Positions 18,305-26,766 of a stretch of 64,000 nt of DNA are shown in pieces; position 1 is the first letter of the stretch; each line of letters begins with the position of its first letter. The notes under the pieces are model-generated. The model did no database searches and was not told where the DNA came from. It worked only from the letters and a program-made list of their open reading frames with translations. Location: assembly GCF_000282215.1 (NCBI RefSeq), contig NZ_AKJS01000012.1, positions 1 through 64,000 of the forward strand. The letters are read 5' to 3'. Position numbers and translations under genes: made by a program. This DNA comes from Pseudomonas sp. GM21 (lineage in GTDB: Bacteria > Pseudomonadota > Gammaproteobacteria > Pseudomonadales > Pseudomonadaceae).

Positions 18305-19351
18305 TCAGTCGGTTTTCACCACGTCAGGCGGGGTCCAACTGCCGTCAATAATCGTGGCCTCGGGCCAATAATTGCGCAGCAGCAACGAGAACGGTCCGGT
18401 GGGTGCGGGCAGCCAGTTGGTTTCCTTGTCCGCGCCCGGGGACTTGGCGCCCAGGTAGAGCGTCAGGGAACCATCCGGGTTGTCCTTGAGGTTCTTGTTC
18501 TTGGTGCCGAGCGAGAAGCGCTGCAAGGGGTTGGCGTGGAAGAAGTGCTCGGCGTTGTACAGCGTCAACGACCAGAAACCCTTGACCGGTGGTGTTTGTC
18601 CTTTGGCAAAGGTCACCGTGTATTGGTGATTGCCGTCGAGCGGTTGCCCTTGGCTATCGGTTTCCTTGAATTGGTACTGCGTCTCCTCTGGCGTGTTCTG
18701 GTACATGCTCGACTTGGAGATGGCCGTGCGGTTGAGGTAGTCGGTGCCCCACTGCGACGCATTGGCCGGCGCGGTCCAGCCGTGACCAATGGGCCGGCCG
18801 TTGTAGCGAAAGTGGAACAAGGGATCGACCAGTTCGGCATTCGCCTTGGCGAAGGTTTCATCAAGCTGTTTTCTGACCTCAGGATTGCTCGCCGCGGCCT
18901 CCCACACAGAACGGATCCAGCCGTACAGGGCTTCCTCGCCCGGAAGTGGCGGCACTCGTTTTAACACGTCCGCGAGATCCTCGTAATAGCTCGCCGGCCG
19001 CACCCACTTGGTCTCGCCGCCACTGCCCTCCGGAGCCGGGAAATGCGGGAGCTTGGCGTAGTCCACGGTTTTCATCTTGCCGTCGAACTGACTCAACGGG
19101 TACATGACCACCTGATTGATTAGCGGCTGCACGGCCTCGGTGTCGGCGGCGGTGTCATCCTTGAACACACGGGGAATCACGAACACCAGGTCGGTCGAGG
19201 AGCGTGCGACGGCGGTAATCCCCGGGGGCACGGCCATTGGTGTTCCCTGCCAATCCGGCCACCCTGTCGCCCCGCCGAATGTATTGACATCCGATTGCAG
19301 CCTAGGGCACAGGGCAGAAATCGGCCAATAACAGTCGTTCCAGAGACTCAT
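18305..19351 (-). pseudogene. N-terminally truncated DUF1254/DUF1214 protein gene
   Basis: The 348-residue frame aligns with the C-terminal two thirds of the intact neighbour at 19429-20895 from about VPPGITxxxRxxTxxxFVIPRVFxDDTAAD onward, and ends with the same GSWTPPxVxKT tail. The DUF1214 core is intact (FAKGQTPPVKGFWSLTLYN, NPDGSLTLYLG). The first ~165 residues of the family, including the signal peptide and most of DUF1254, are missing. They are replaced by ~30 unrelated residues starting MSLWNDCYWP. That junction contains GGCAGAAATCGGCCAATAA (19313-19331), a piece of an intergenic hairpin repeat found elsewhere in the window, so the 5' end was probably lost in a rearrangement at the repeat. 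It points away from its paralogues. Without a signal peptide it is unlikely to be exported; it may be dead. Confidence 0.75.
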
Positions 19352-19428
19352 GATTACGCGAAGAAGATGGGTTATCTTGTCAGCCGAATCACCTGCATCA
19401 GGTGAAGGTCATCAAGTAAGGATGCTGT

Positions 19429-20895
19429 ATGAATCTATTGCCTCGTCGCCACGCCCTCTTCGCACTGACGCTCGTCAGTACACTCGCCGCAACCTCCGCG
19501 CTGGCCGCCCAGGCCCCTGATGCCCCGGCCTCCATCGCGGGGCCTGTCGCCGGCACCAAAGTGACCGAACCCTATGTGCGCATGATGGCGCGCGAAGCGT
19601 ATTTCTGGGGTTGGCCGATGGCCAATATTTTCAATCGTCGCCAGGCCTTCAAGGACCTGCCCGAACCCGGTTTGATGGGGGGCATCGTGCCGGTGGCCCC
19701 GATCAACCGATTGTCGATGCTCAGCGACTACATCGACCCGGCCGAGCGGCTGGTAGCCTGTCCGAATCAGGACGTCGTGTACGGTGCTGGCAGCATCGCC
19801 CTGGACCTTGAGCCCGTGGTGCTGCAAGTGCCGGACTTCGATGACCGCTTCTGGGTGTATCAAGTGGTCGACCTGCGTTCCGACAGTTTCGCCGAGCTGG
19901 GCAAGATGTATAACACCCAGCCAGGTTTCTACCTGTTGGTCGGCCCGGACTGGAACGGCAAGGTGCCCCCAGGTATTACCAGAGTGTTCCGGGCACGTAC
20001 TAACACCGGCTTCGTCATTCCCCGGGTGTTTCAGGACGACACGGCCGCCGATCGCCAAGCCGTGCAGCCGGCCCTGGCCGGTATCGACATGTACCCATTG
20101 TCCCAATATGACGGCAAGGTCAAAAAACGCGACTGGGCCAAACTGCCGAAATTCCCGGCGCAGGCCTCGGATGGCAAAGCCGAAACCAAGTGGGTGATCC
20201 CGGAGAAGTTCTTCGACGAACTGCCGGCCCTGCTCAAGGACGCCAAGCCATTGCCGGGTGAAGAAGCCCGCTACGCGCAAATGGCTGCCCTCGCGGCCAT
20301 CGCCAAAGCCGACCCGCAATTGCGTGTAGCGATGATCGACGAAGCGAAAAAAGCCGACAGCGAAGTGATCGACCCACTGTTGCAGTTCCGCAACTATGGC
20401 CTGCAGCTGCCGGATCACTGGAGCACCGTCAGCAACGGCGCAGCGTTCGGTACCGATTACTTCAGCCGTACCGCCGTGGCACGGTCGAATATCTTCGTGA
20501 ACCAGCAGAAAGAAACCAAATACTTCTATCAGGACCTGGATCAGTCCGGCCTGCGCCTCAATGGCCAGAACAACTACAGCGTGACCTTTGCCAAGGGCAA
20601 ACTGCCGCCGGTCAAGGGTTTCTGGTCGCTGACGCTGTACAACGAACAGCACTTCTTCTCGCCGAACGAGCTCAAGCGCTACTCCATCGGCACCAAGAAC
20701 AAATCCCTGCAAACCAATCCTGACGGCTCGCTGACCCTCTACGTACAAAGCGAATCGCCGGGCAAGGACAAAGAAAGCAACTGGTTGCCCTCCCCTAAAG
20801 ATGCCGATTTCTCGCTGTACATTCGCGCCTACTGGCCGCAAGCCGATGCACTCGACGGCAGCTGGACTCCACCGGCCGTGCTGAAAACCCATTGA
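19429..20895 (+). CDS. Exported DUF1254/DUF1214 protein
   Basis: The 488-residue protein has a Sec-type signal peptide (ALFALTLVSTLAATSALAAQA), so it is periplasmic. DUF1254 spans roughly residues 55-200 (REAYFWGWPMANIFNRR, NQDVVYGAGSIALDLEPVVLQVP) and DUF1214 roughly 355-470 (FAKGKLPPVKGFWSLTLYNEQHFF, NPDGSLTLYVQ, KESNWLPSP). AAGGA sits ahead of the ATG, and a small dyad TCACCT-N5-AGGTGA (19387-19403) lies upstream. The next gene starts 14 bp downstream, so the two form an operon. The biochemical role of the family is not known to me; it is common beside catabolic genes in proteobacteria. It is the intact counterpart of the truncated gene on the opposite strand. Confidence 0.88.
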   Translation: MNLLPRRHALFALTLVSTLAATSALAAQAPDAPASIAGPVAGTKVTEPYVRMMAREAYFWGWPMANIFNRRQAFKDLPEPGLMGGIVPVAPINRLSMLSDYIDPAERLVACPNQDVVYGAGSIALDLEPVVLQVPDFDDRFWVYQVVDLRSDSFAELGKMYNTQPGFYLLVGPDWNGKVPPGITRVFRARTNTGFVIPRVFQDDTAADRQAVQPALAGIDMYPLSQYDGKVKKRDWAKLPKFPAQASDGKAETKWVIPEKFFDELPALLKDAKPLPGEEARYAQMAALAAIAKADPQLRVAMIDEAKKADSEVIDPLLQFRNYGLQLPDHWSTVSNGAAFGTDYFSRTAVARSNIFVNQQKETKYFYQDLDQSGLRLNGQNNYSVTFAKGKLPPVKGFWSLTLYNEQHFFSPNELKRYSIGTKNKSLQTNPDGSLTLYVQSESPGKDKESNWLPSPKDADFSLYIRAYWPQADALDGSWTPPAVLKTH

Positions 20896-20909
20896 AAAGG
20901 ACTTCGACG

Positions 20910-22400
20910 ATGAACGCAGCCAGCAAAACGCTGACCGCACTGGCCCTAGCCGTTTCGGTCAGCCTCGGCGCCCAGGCAGCCACGCACTATGAACAATTAG
21001 CCGACCTGCCCTTCGCCGGCGGTTATCCAACCCTCGAAGGCGTGGCTCAGCTCAAGAATGAACTGCTGTTCCAGCGCGCCGTGCAGTCCTACATCTGGGC
21101 ACTGCCGGCACTGAACATGTACGCCATGAAGGAAGCCTCGGAGAAAACCTTCGGCGCCGGCTACAACGTGCTGCCGATCTGGAAGGACCGCCTTAACGCC
21201 AAGACCCTGGTGACCACGCCCAACTCCGACGTGATCTACGCCATGGGTTACCTGGACCTGAAGCAGGACGGGCCGATGGTGATCGAAGTGCCGCCGGGCA
21301 TGCAGGGCATTCTCGACGACTTCTTCCAGCGCCCGATCTGCTCCGAAGGCCAGATCGAAGGCCGCCAGTGGTGCGGCGACGTCGGCTTGCCAGGACCGGA
21401 CAAAGGCAAGGGTGCCAAGTACCTAGTACTGCCGCCGGATTACAAGGGTGACGTGCCTCCCGGCTACCTGACCTACCGTTCGCGCACCTACAACGTGTTT
21501 GTGTTCTGGCGCGGTTTCTTCAAGGACCCGAAACAGCTGGAAGCACCGGTCACGCTCATGGAACAGACACGCATCTATCCGCTGGGCAAAGAAGCCACGG
21601 CGAAAAAGATGGAGTTCCCCAACGCCTCGAAAACGCCGATCAACATGCTCTACCCCACCAATGGCAGCGCGTTCGACATGCTGTCGCGGTTTATCGACCA
21701 AGAATATGTCGATCCGCAAGACATGGAAATGCGCGGCATGCTTGCCGCCCTGGGCATCATCAAGGGCAAGCCGTTCCAGCCGGACGCGGCAACTCGCGAC
21801 CTGCTCGACAAGGCCGCGAAAACCGCGAGCAAAATGGGCCACGCCACTTCCTACACCCCGCAAACCATCGTCACCAATGGCACCTGGTATCCGGACCGCA
21901 AGTGGCTGAACGTCTTCCCGGGCAACGCGACCTTCACCGCCGACACCTTCAACTACATTGACCCGCGCACCGGCTTCTTCACCAATGCCTATTCGGCCAG
22001 CCCGGGCATGGCGGTCAACATGGAAAACGTCGGGGCCAAGTACCCGGCCACGTTCGTCGACGCCAAGGGCGAGTTTCTCTCGGGTAGCAACGCGTACACG
22101 GTGAACCTGCCCAAAGGCATTCCCGCGGCGTTGTTCTGGTCGGTGACGGTGTATGACTCCATCACGGCTTCTGGCGTGGACAACGGCCAGCCGTTCCCGT
22201 CGTTGAACACCATGGACAAGCCACTGGTGAATGCCGACGGGTCGATCGACGTACACTTCGGACCGGATTCACCGGGCGAAGGCAAGAACTGGATTCGTAC
22301 TTTGCCAGGCAAAGGCTTTTTCGTGATCTTGCGGTTGTATGGCCCGACCAAGGCTTTCTTCGACAAGGCATGGAAGCCTGGAGACCTTCAGAAGCAGTAA
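20910..22400 (+). CDS. Exported DUF1254/DUF1214 protein, second of operon
   Basis: ATG at 20910 is chosen because AAAAGGA lies 8 bases upstream; a TTG 18 bases earlier is less likely. The 496-residue product has a Sec signal peptide ending near SLGAQA. It shows the family landmarks: AVQSYIWALPALNMYAMKEAS and TPNSDVIYAMGYLDL in DUF1254, and ALFWSVTVYDSITASGVDNGQPFPS, ADGSIDVHFGPDSPGEGKNW and GFFVILRLYGPT in DUF1214. It is a diverged paralogue of its upstream neighbour, with an extra central segment containing a Cys pair (RPICSEGQIEGRQWCGD). A hairpin terminator candidate lies 19 bp after the stop. The substrate is unknown. Confidence 0.88.
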   Translation: MNAASKTLTALALAVSVSLGAQAATHYEQLADLPFAGGYPTLEGVAQLKNELLFQRAVQSYIWALPALNMYAMKEASEKTFGAGYNVLPIWKDRLNAKTLVTTPNSDVIYAMGYLDLKQDGPMVIEVPPGMQGILDDFFQRPICSEGQIEGRQWCGDVGLPGPDKGKGAKYLVLPPDYKGDVPPGYLTYRSRTYNVFVFWRGFFKDPKQLEAPVTLMEQTRIYPLGKEATAKKMEFPNASKTPINMLYPTNGSAFDMLSRFIDQEYVDPQDMEMRGMLAALGIIKGKPFQPDAATRDLLDKAAKTASKMGHATSYTPQTIVTNGTWYPDRKWLNVFPGNATFTADTFNYIDPRTGFFTNAYSASPGMAVNMENVGAKYPATFVDAKGEFLSGSNAYTVNLPKGIPAALFWSVTVYDSITASGVDNGQPFPSLNTMDKPLVNADGSIDVHFGPDSPGEGKNWIRTLPGKGFFVILRLYGPTKAFFDKAWKPGDLQKQ

Positions 22401-22418
22401 CCATAAATGCAACTCGGT

Positions 22419-22450
22419 GATATGAGCGTAGGAGCGCTCATATCGTTTCT
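22419..22450 (+). terminator. Probable intrinsic terminator after the DUF1254 pair
   Basis: GATATGAGCG and CGCTCATATC (22419-22428 and 22435-22444) form a perfect 10-bp stem with a 6-base loop, followed by GTTTCT. The position right after the operon end supports a terminator, though the T-run is weak. Confidence 0.6.
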
Positions 22451-22503
22451 GGGTAAGTTCGATAGATTAATCTATTCGGATTTATCCAATGGTCACCGGC
22501 AGC

Positions 22504-22546
22504 TCTGGGTCGACATCAGCCCGTCGCGACAGGCAGAATTCGGCCG
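22504..22546. repeat. Left part of a Pseudomonas intergenic hairpin repeat, interrupted
   Basis: TCTGGGTCGAC, then CGACAGGCAGAATTCGGCC, match the repeat at 28497-28545. Its continuation (GGCCAAAAGC) is found at 22724-22733 on the far side of the inverted-repeat element, so the hairpin repeat was split by that insertion. Confidence 0.6.
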
Positions 22547-22727
22547 ATTCTGTTGAAAAAGTCGGTCATGGATTCCACGACAGAAAAGTACGCGTTTGAG
22601 ATTGAAATCTTTACTTTGAGCAGTGGATTCCGGGTTCAGATTTCGCGTAGCGGCGCGCAAAAAAGGCGTTTTCAGCCGTCAGTATGCGGGCAGTCTGGAA
22701 GAACCGACTTTTTCAACAGAATCGGCC
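22542..22727. mobile_element. MITE-like element, 186 bp, perfect 25-bp inverted repeats
   Basis: The outer ends GGCCGATTCTGTTGAAAAAG (continuing GTCGGT to 22566) and the exact reverse complement at 22703-22727 are 25 bp long without mismatch. The interior (136 bp) has no convincing gene. The GGCC at both outer edges may be a 4-bp target duplication inside a hairpin repeat of the CGGCCAAAAGC type. Then the true end would be GATTCTGTTGAAAAAGTCGG. The ends resemble those of some IS5-like elements, an attribution I cannot confirm here. Confidence 0.7.
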
Positions 22728-22826
22728 AAAAGCTGCCTCTCATCAAAGGCCACCTTTAGCTAAAATAGGATCACCCAACCTGCATCGCAATATTGTTCGT
22801 TTACCTGTCTTCCCTTGTCTCAAAAT

Positions 22827-22890
22827 GCGAAGAAACTGTCTTGCCAAGCCCATGGCGTCGCGCTCGCTATACCTACTATAGGCCCGGTGC
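22827..22890 (+). promoter_or_regulatory. Conserved upstream control block of the first TauD-type gene
   Basis: This 64-base block aligns without gaps to 26767-26830 upstream of the second TauD-type gene, with 50 of 64 positions identical by my count. Best kept parts are GCGAAGAAA, TGTC, GCCCATGGCG, CGCTCGCT and CCTA-TAT-GGCC. TACTAT (22874-22879) could be a -10 box. No good -35 lies at the right distance, which suggests activator dependence. The AraC-type regulator encoded between the two genes is the obvious candidate. Confidence 0.6.
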
Positions 22891-22974
22891 CTCTGCCCAA
22901 TTTGGCAGGGAGCAGCTACCCATAGCGGATGCACATATTGCGCAACGCCGTACAAGCCCGGATTGGAGACAACA

Positions 22975-23919
22975 ATGACAATTATCGCCACCCAAGACAC
23001 GCCTTCAGCACCCGCCCTTATCCGGTCGTCAGTGCGTCAGCATTCGATCAAGGTGGAAATTTGCTCCCCCGCCATCGGTGCAGAACTCAGCAATATCAAC
23101 CTGGCCGATGCTGCCCAAGACCCCGAACTGATCGCGGAAATCCGGGCGCTGTGGTTGAAGCACAAAGTGCTGTTCTTTCGCGATCAGGACATCACCCCTA
23201 TGGAGCAACAGCACTTCGCCGCGCAATTCGGCGACTTGGAAGGACATCCCTTGGCACCGAGCCACCCGGAGGCAGACAAGCTTCTGATGTTGTACCGCAA
23301 CCTCGACCCAAGTAAGCCCAAGAGTTTTGTCGAAAAAGCGAGCCGCGAAAACCTGTGGCATACCGATGTCACCTTTAAGCCGGCTCCGCCTCGCGGCGCG
23401 ATATTGCGCTGCGAGCAAGGCCCTGAATCCGGCGGCGACACCCTGTTCTCCAACATGGTAATGGCTTACGAAAACCTGCCCAGCACCATCAAACAACGGA
23501 TCGAAGGCCTGTTCGCAAAACACAGTGCCGAGCACTCCTTTGGTGCCCAGATGCCCCGCGAAGAACGTCACGCAATGGCCCTGAAAACCCCCGCCGCTGA
23601 ACATCCGGTGGTACTGATCCACCCTGAAACAGGTGAAAAGGTGCTGTTCGTCAACTCCGCGTTCACAACCCATTTCGCGAACTTCTTCAACTTCGAAGAC
23701 ATCCGCTACGGCCAGGACTTCATGCCCGAGGCACATCACCTGATGAACTACTTGACCTCTCAGGCGGCTATTCCGGAGTACCAGGTACGCCTGAAGTGGC
23801 GCACCAACACGGTTGCCATGTGGGATAACTTGCAAGTCCAGCACTACGCGGTGGCCGACTACGGCAATGCACCAAGAAAGATGCTCCGCGCCACACTTGC
23901 GGGCACCCCGCTCACCTGA
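22975..23919 (+). CDS. TauD/TfdA-family Fe(II)/2-oxoglutarate dioxygenase
   Basis: The 314-residue protein has the TauD layout: GAELSNINLAD near the N-terminus, KHKVLFFRDQDI, the metal-binding H-x-D in NLWHTDVTF, GGDTLFSNM after it, and the distal His in QHYAVADYGNAPRKMLRATL with the 2-oxoglutarate-binding Arg. Such enzymes hydroxylate a substrate using O2 and 2-oxoglutarate, often releasing sulfite or cleaving ethers. The specific substrate is not evident. ATG at 22975 is preferred because GGAG lies 7 bases upstream. It is a paralogue of the gene at 26956 and shares its upstream control block. A hairpin with a CCCGAC/GTCGGG stem follows at 23951. Confidence 0.9.
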   Translation: MTIIATQDTPSAPALIRSSVRQHSIKVEICSPAIGAELSNINLADAAQDPELIAEIRALWLKHKVLFFRDQDITPMEQQHFAAQFGDLEGHPLAPSHPEADKLLMLYRNLDPSKPKSFVEKASRENLWHTDVTFKPAPPRGAILRCEQGPESGGDTLFSNMVMAYENLPSTIKQRIEGLFAKHSAEHSFGAQMPREERHAMALKTPAAEHPVVLIHPETGEKVLFVNSAFTTHFANFFNFEDIRYGQDFMPEAHHLMNYLTSQAAIPEYQVRLKWRTNTVAMWDNLQVQHYAVADYGNAPRKMLRATLAGTPLT

Positions 23920-23950
23920 TTCGAACAATTTCCCCTGAGAAACCAGCCCA

Positions 23951-23973
23951 CCCGACTATCAGAGATTGTCGGG
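23951..23973 (+). terminator. Weak hairpin after TauD-type gene
   Basis: CCCGAC and GTCGGG form a 6-bp stem with an 11-base loop, extended by G residues and followed by CCTTGT. A terminator or attenuator role is possible; the T-run is poor. Confidence 0.35.
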
Positions 23974-24026
23974 GGGCCTTGTCTGCCTACGAATACCCGA
24001 TCTGAACCGCATCAATGGAGATAGAC

Positions 24027-24506
24027 ATGCTCTACGAACACATCGACACCGCAGTCATCGATGGCGAATCGCTGCCGTGGGTACCCTTTACTCCCTATGC
24101 GGAAAACGTTCTGCTGAAGTACTTCAAGCTTGACCCCATCCGTGGTGAATGGATCGTCATGATGAAGTCACCGATCGACATGCAACTTCCTAAGCATCAC
24201 CACACGGGTACTGTGATGGTCTATACGATCGAAGGTCAGTGGAAATACAAGGAGCATGACTGGATCGCCGGCCCTGGCAGCATCGTCTATGAAACGGCTG
24301 GATCGACTCACACGCCTGAAGTCGTCAGCACGGGAAGCACAGAGGGGTATGTGCTCACCCTGGTTCAGGTGAATGGCGATCTCGCGTTTCTGGACGGCAA
24401 CGACAACATCGTCGCGCTCGAAAACTGGAAGTCAGGATTGCACCGCTATCTTGCCTACTGCGAGCAGCATGACATCGCACCGAAAGACCTGACGGCATTC
24501 AACTGA
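24027..24506 (+). CDS. Cupin protein of the 2,4'-dihydroxyacetophenone dioxygenase-like type
   Basis: The 159-residue protein has a single cupin core: LPKHHHTGTVMVYTIEGQWKYKEHDW gives the metal-binding His cluster and Glu-containing motif 1, and AGPGSIVYETAGSTHTPEV gives motif 2 with its His. Length and motif context match the family that includes 2,4'-dihydroxyacetophenone dioxygenase and ChrR-like cupins, which cleave C-C bonds next to carbonyls or act as sensors. ATG at 24027 is preferred over the one at 24015 because GGAG lies 7 bases upstream of it. It follows the dioxygenase in the same direction and converges on the hydrolase gene. Function beyond a metal-dependent cupin is uncertain. 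Confidence 0.8.
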   Translation: MLYEHIDTAVIDGESLPWVPFTPYAENVLLKYFKLDPIRGEWIVMMKSPIDMQLPKHHHTGTVMVYTIEGQWKYKEHDWIAGPGSIVYETAGSTHTPEVVSTGSTEGYVLTLVQVNGDLAFLDGNDNIVALENWKSGLHRYLAYCEQHDIAPKDLTAFN

Positions 24507-24538
24507 GTAACAGGCATTGCCGCGAAAAAACGCGAATC

Positions 24539-24564
24539 GGGCGGGCGCACCAAAGCGCTCGCCC
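24539..24564. terminator. Terminator hairpin between convergent genes
   Basis: GGGCGGGCGC and GCGCTCGCCC form a 10-bp stem with one wobble position and the loop ACCAAA. It lies 32 bp after the cupin stop and 7 bp before the hydrolase end. An A-run upstream (24525-24530) becomes a U-run for minus-strand transcripts. Confidence 0.65.
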
Positions 24565-24571
24565 CCCATCG

Positions 24572-25609
24572 TTAGAACTGTTCGAGAAACGTCAGGAGCA
24601 GTTCGTTGACTTGCTCGGCACTTTCTTCCGCCGCGCTATGGCCCACGCCGGGTAGCAGTACTTTCTTCTGTAGCCCGGGTAGATAGGTGTCGAGCTGATC
24701 GTAGAGACTGCGGATTTCGACTGGCTCCAGTGAAGGGTCGGCAGCACCACCGATGAACAGGCTCGGTTGGCGCACCACCGCACCGTCGAGAAACGCGGTA
24801 ATTTCCCAGTTCCGGTCGCGACAGCGGTAGTAGTTCAGGGCACCGGTAAACCCGGTGCGCGTGTATTCGGCGACGTAGTAATCGAGCGCCCTTGCGCTCA
24901 GCCATGACGGGAACTCGCCCTTCGGTTCAGTGAAGGCATTGAGAATGGGCTCACCTGGCTCGACGAACAGTCGCCAGCGTTCAGCGCCGACAGCACTGCC
25001 GGAAATCGAATAGAAAACGCTACGCAAGGTCTTGCGCGGGTCGCTGGCCAGCTCGCGATCTTGCTTGTCGAGCTGCTGGAAATACAGGTGGTGATACACC
25101 CGGCCCTTCGCCATTGCTTGCAAACCTACGGTCGGCTTGACCTTGCCGCGCGGTGGCACCGGCGTATTGAGCATCACCAGGCCACGGAACAGATCCGGCC
25201 GTAGCATGGCTGCGGCTTGGGCCACCCAGGCGCCTAAGTCGTGCCCAATGATCACTGCGGAGGTTTCGCCCAGAGTCGCCATCAAGCCCACCATGTCGCC
25301 GACGGCCTGGCTCATGTCATAGGCTTCAATGGCATCGGGGCGATCGGTTTGCCCAAAACCCCGCTGATCGGGGACCACGACCCGATAACCGGCGTCGGCC
25401 AACGCCACGATCTGGCGGCGCCACATGTACCAAAGGTAGGGAAAACCGTGCAGCATGATGACCAGCGGGCCCTGCCCCTCGTCGATGTAATGCATGCGAA
25501 TGCCGTTGAGTTCGGCAAAGCAGTGGTTGAATGCCTCAGGATCGTCAGCGTCCAATTGCACCCCTGCCGCAAGCGGCTGGTTGATATGTGTTGCGGTGCG
25601 CGTGTCCAT
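24572..25609 (-). CDS. Alpha/beta hydrolase, epoxide-hydrolase-like
   Basis: The 345-residue protein has the epoxide hydrolase pattern: oxyanion motif HGFPYLWYMWRRQ, VPDQRGFGQTDRP, and the nucleophile elbow GHDLGAWVAQ with Asp as nucleophile. It has a cap domain with Tyr residues (DYYVAEYTRTGFTGALNYYR), the acid in GGAADPSLEP and the catalytic His in PGVGHSAAEES. An Asp nucleophile rather than Ser argues for epoxide or haloalkane/ether chemistry rather than an esterase. No signal peptide is seen, so it is cytoplasmic. It is divergent from the AraC regulator, and a short inverted repeat between them (25662-25689) could control both. It could open an epoxide formed in the nearby oxidative pathway; the substrate is inference. 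Confidence 0.88.
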   Translation of the reverse strand: MDTRTATHINQPLAAGVQLDADDPEAFNHCFAELNGIRMHYIDEGQGPLVIMLHGFPYLWYMWRRQIVALADAGYRVVVPDQRGFGQTDRPDAIEAYDMSQAVGDMVGLMATLGETSAVIIGHDLGAWVAQAAAMLRPDLFRGLVMLNTPVPPRGKVKPTVGLQAMAKGRVYHHLYFQQLDKQDRELASDPRKTLRSVFYSISGSAVGAERWRLFVEPGEPILNAFTEPKGEFPSWLSARALDYYVAEYTRTGFTGALNYYRCRDRNWEITAFLDGAVVRQPSLFIGGAADPSLEPVEIRSLYDQLDTYLPGLQKKVLLPGVGHSAAEESAEQVNELLLTFLEQF

Positions 25610-25661
25610 TATCTACCTCCATCTTTGTTGTAGTTGTCGGCCTGAAGGTAGCCGTGATCGG

Positions 25662-25689
25662 GTGTCCTGCACTAAGCTTCTGAGGACAC
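25662..25689. promoter_or_regulatory. Inverted repeat in the hydrolase/AraC divergent region
   Basis: GTGTCCT (25662-25668) and AGGACAC (25683-25689) form a 7-bp dyad 21 bp apart start to start. The half-site TGTCC-GC resembles the TGTC(TT/CC)GCCA part of the conserved blocks upstream of the two TauD-type genes. It may be an operator of the AraC-type regulator. No footprint is available, so this is inference. Confidence 0.45.
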
Positions 25690-25720
25690 AATCTTGTGAA
25701 GTTGGGACATGAGGGGATGC

Positions 25721-26746
25721 ATGTACACCCTGACGCGCAGTGCCAGCCTTACCAACTATGAGCAGGTTGCCCGTTCAGTGGGGCTCGATCCATTTCGTAT
25801 GCTGCGTTTGGCCAAGTTGCCAGCCAGTGCCCTCGACGATCCGAATGTCATGATCAGTAGCGATTCGGTGGGATGGCTGCTGGAGGAATCGGCCCGCCTC
25901 TCCGGCCAGGAGGCCTTCGGACTGCTGCTCGCGGAAACGCGACACCTATCCAATTTCGGCATGCTCGCGCTACTCATCCGCGAAGAACCGACACTGCGCG
26001 CCGCCTTGCAATCGTGCGCGCGCTATATGCGTCTGCATAACGCCGGGGTGGAGTTGCGACTTGAGGATGTAGGCGACTTGGTGCTGCTGCATGTGGGGGT
26101 AAAAATGCAGGGCCATCACGGTGTCTGGCGCCAGGCTATCGAACAGTCGACGGGTATCGGATTGCGGATATTGAGCGTGCTGACGTGCAATACGTTCCGC
26201 CCGGTCAGGTTCAGTTTTACTCACGAGCGACCTGCCAGCCTTGAAGTGCACCACCGCGTGCTGGGCACAGCCATTGAGTTTTCTCAAGAGTTTAATGCCA
26301 TCGTTTGCCGAAGGCGCGATTTGGACATGCCCATTCCTGCGGCTGACCCCGCATTGCATCGGGAAATAAAGCGATCGCTGGACCTGCAGTTGAGCACCCT
26401 GCGCGACGAGCCGGCGCAGCGGGTACGCCAGATCGTCAAGATGCTGCTGCCAAGCGGACTGTGTTCTGTCGATGGGATTGCCCAGCATCTTGGCATGCAT
26501 CGACGCACCCTTAGCCGACACCTGGCTGCCGAGGGCGAGAGTGTCACGACAATCATCAATGCTGTCCGCGCCGAACTCGCCGAAGAGTACCTGGCCAACA
26601 GCAAACGTCGGTTGTATGAAGTTGCCGAACTCCTCGGTTTCTCCTCCGCCGGTGACTTTTCACGCTGGTTCCGCAGCCAGTTCGGCAAGACACCCTCGGA
26701 TTGGGCCGCCGCTTACCGAAAGAGCAAGGTGAAACCCTCGCTTTAA
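25721..26746 (+). CDS. AraC-family transcriptional regulator with Arabinose_bd-type N-terminal domain
   Basis: The 341-residue protein has the N-terminal ligand-sensing region of the OruR/ArgR-like AraC group: YEQVARSVGLDPFRMLRLAKLPASALDDP and LLLAETRHLSNFGMLALLIREEPTLRAAL. A C-terminal double HTH spans ~235-335 (SVDGIAQHLGMHRRTLSRHLAAEG, LYEVAELLGFSSAGDFSRWFRSQFGKTPSDW). ATG at 25721 is chosen since GAGGGG lies just upstream; the ATG at 25709 overlaps that site. It lies between the two TauD-type genes and is divergent from the hydrolase, so it probably activates this set in response to the substrate or an intermediate. The shared upstream blocks of the two dioxygenase genes are candidate targets. 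Confidence 0.92.
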   Translation: MYTLTRSASLTNYEQVARSVGLDPFRMLRLAKLPASALDDPNVMISSDSVGWLLEESARLSGQEAFGLLLAETRHLSNFGMLALLIREEPTLRAALQSCARYMRLHNAGVELRLEDVGDLVLLHVGVKMQGHHGVWRQAIEQSTGIGLRILSVLTCNTFRPVRFSFTHERPASLEVHHRVLGTAIEFSQEFNAIVCRRRDLDMPIPAADPALHREIKRSLDLQLSTLRDEPAQRVRQIVKMLLPSGLCSVDGIAQHLGMHRRTLSRHLAAEGESVTTIINAVRAELAEEYLANSKRRLYEVAELLGFSSAGDFSRWFRSQFGKTPSDWAAAYRKSKVKPSL

Positions 26747-26766
26747 TCCGCTTGCTGTCCCAATTC

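Noticed and set aside
19435..20940. 501-codon minus-strand frame opposite the DUF1254 gene; similar antisense frames at 36162-37316, 37451-38518, 49859-51031 and 50953-52452
   Set aside because: Each lies exactly opposite a well-supported gene and lacks family motifs.
22553..22759. 68-codon frame spanning the 186-bp element
   Set aside because: Its start and end lie in the terminal inverted repeats. Nothing resembles a transposase.
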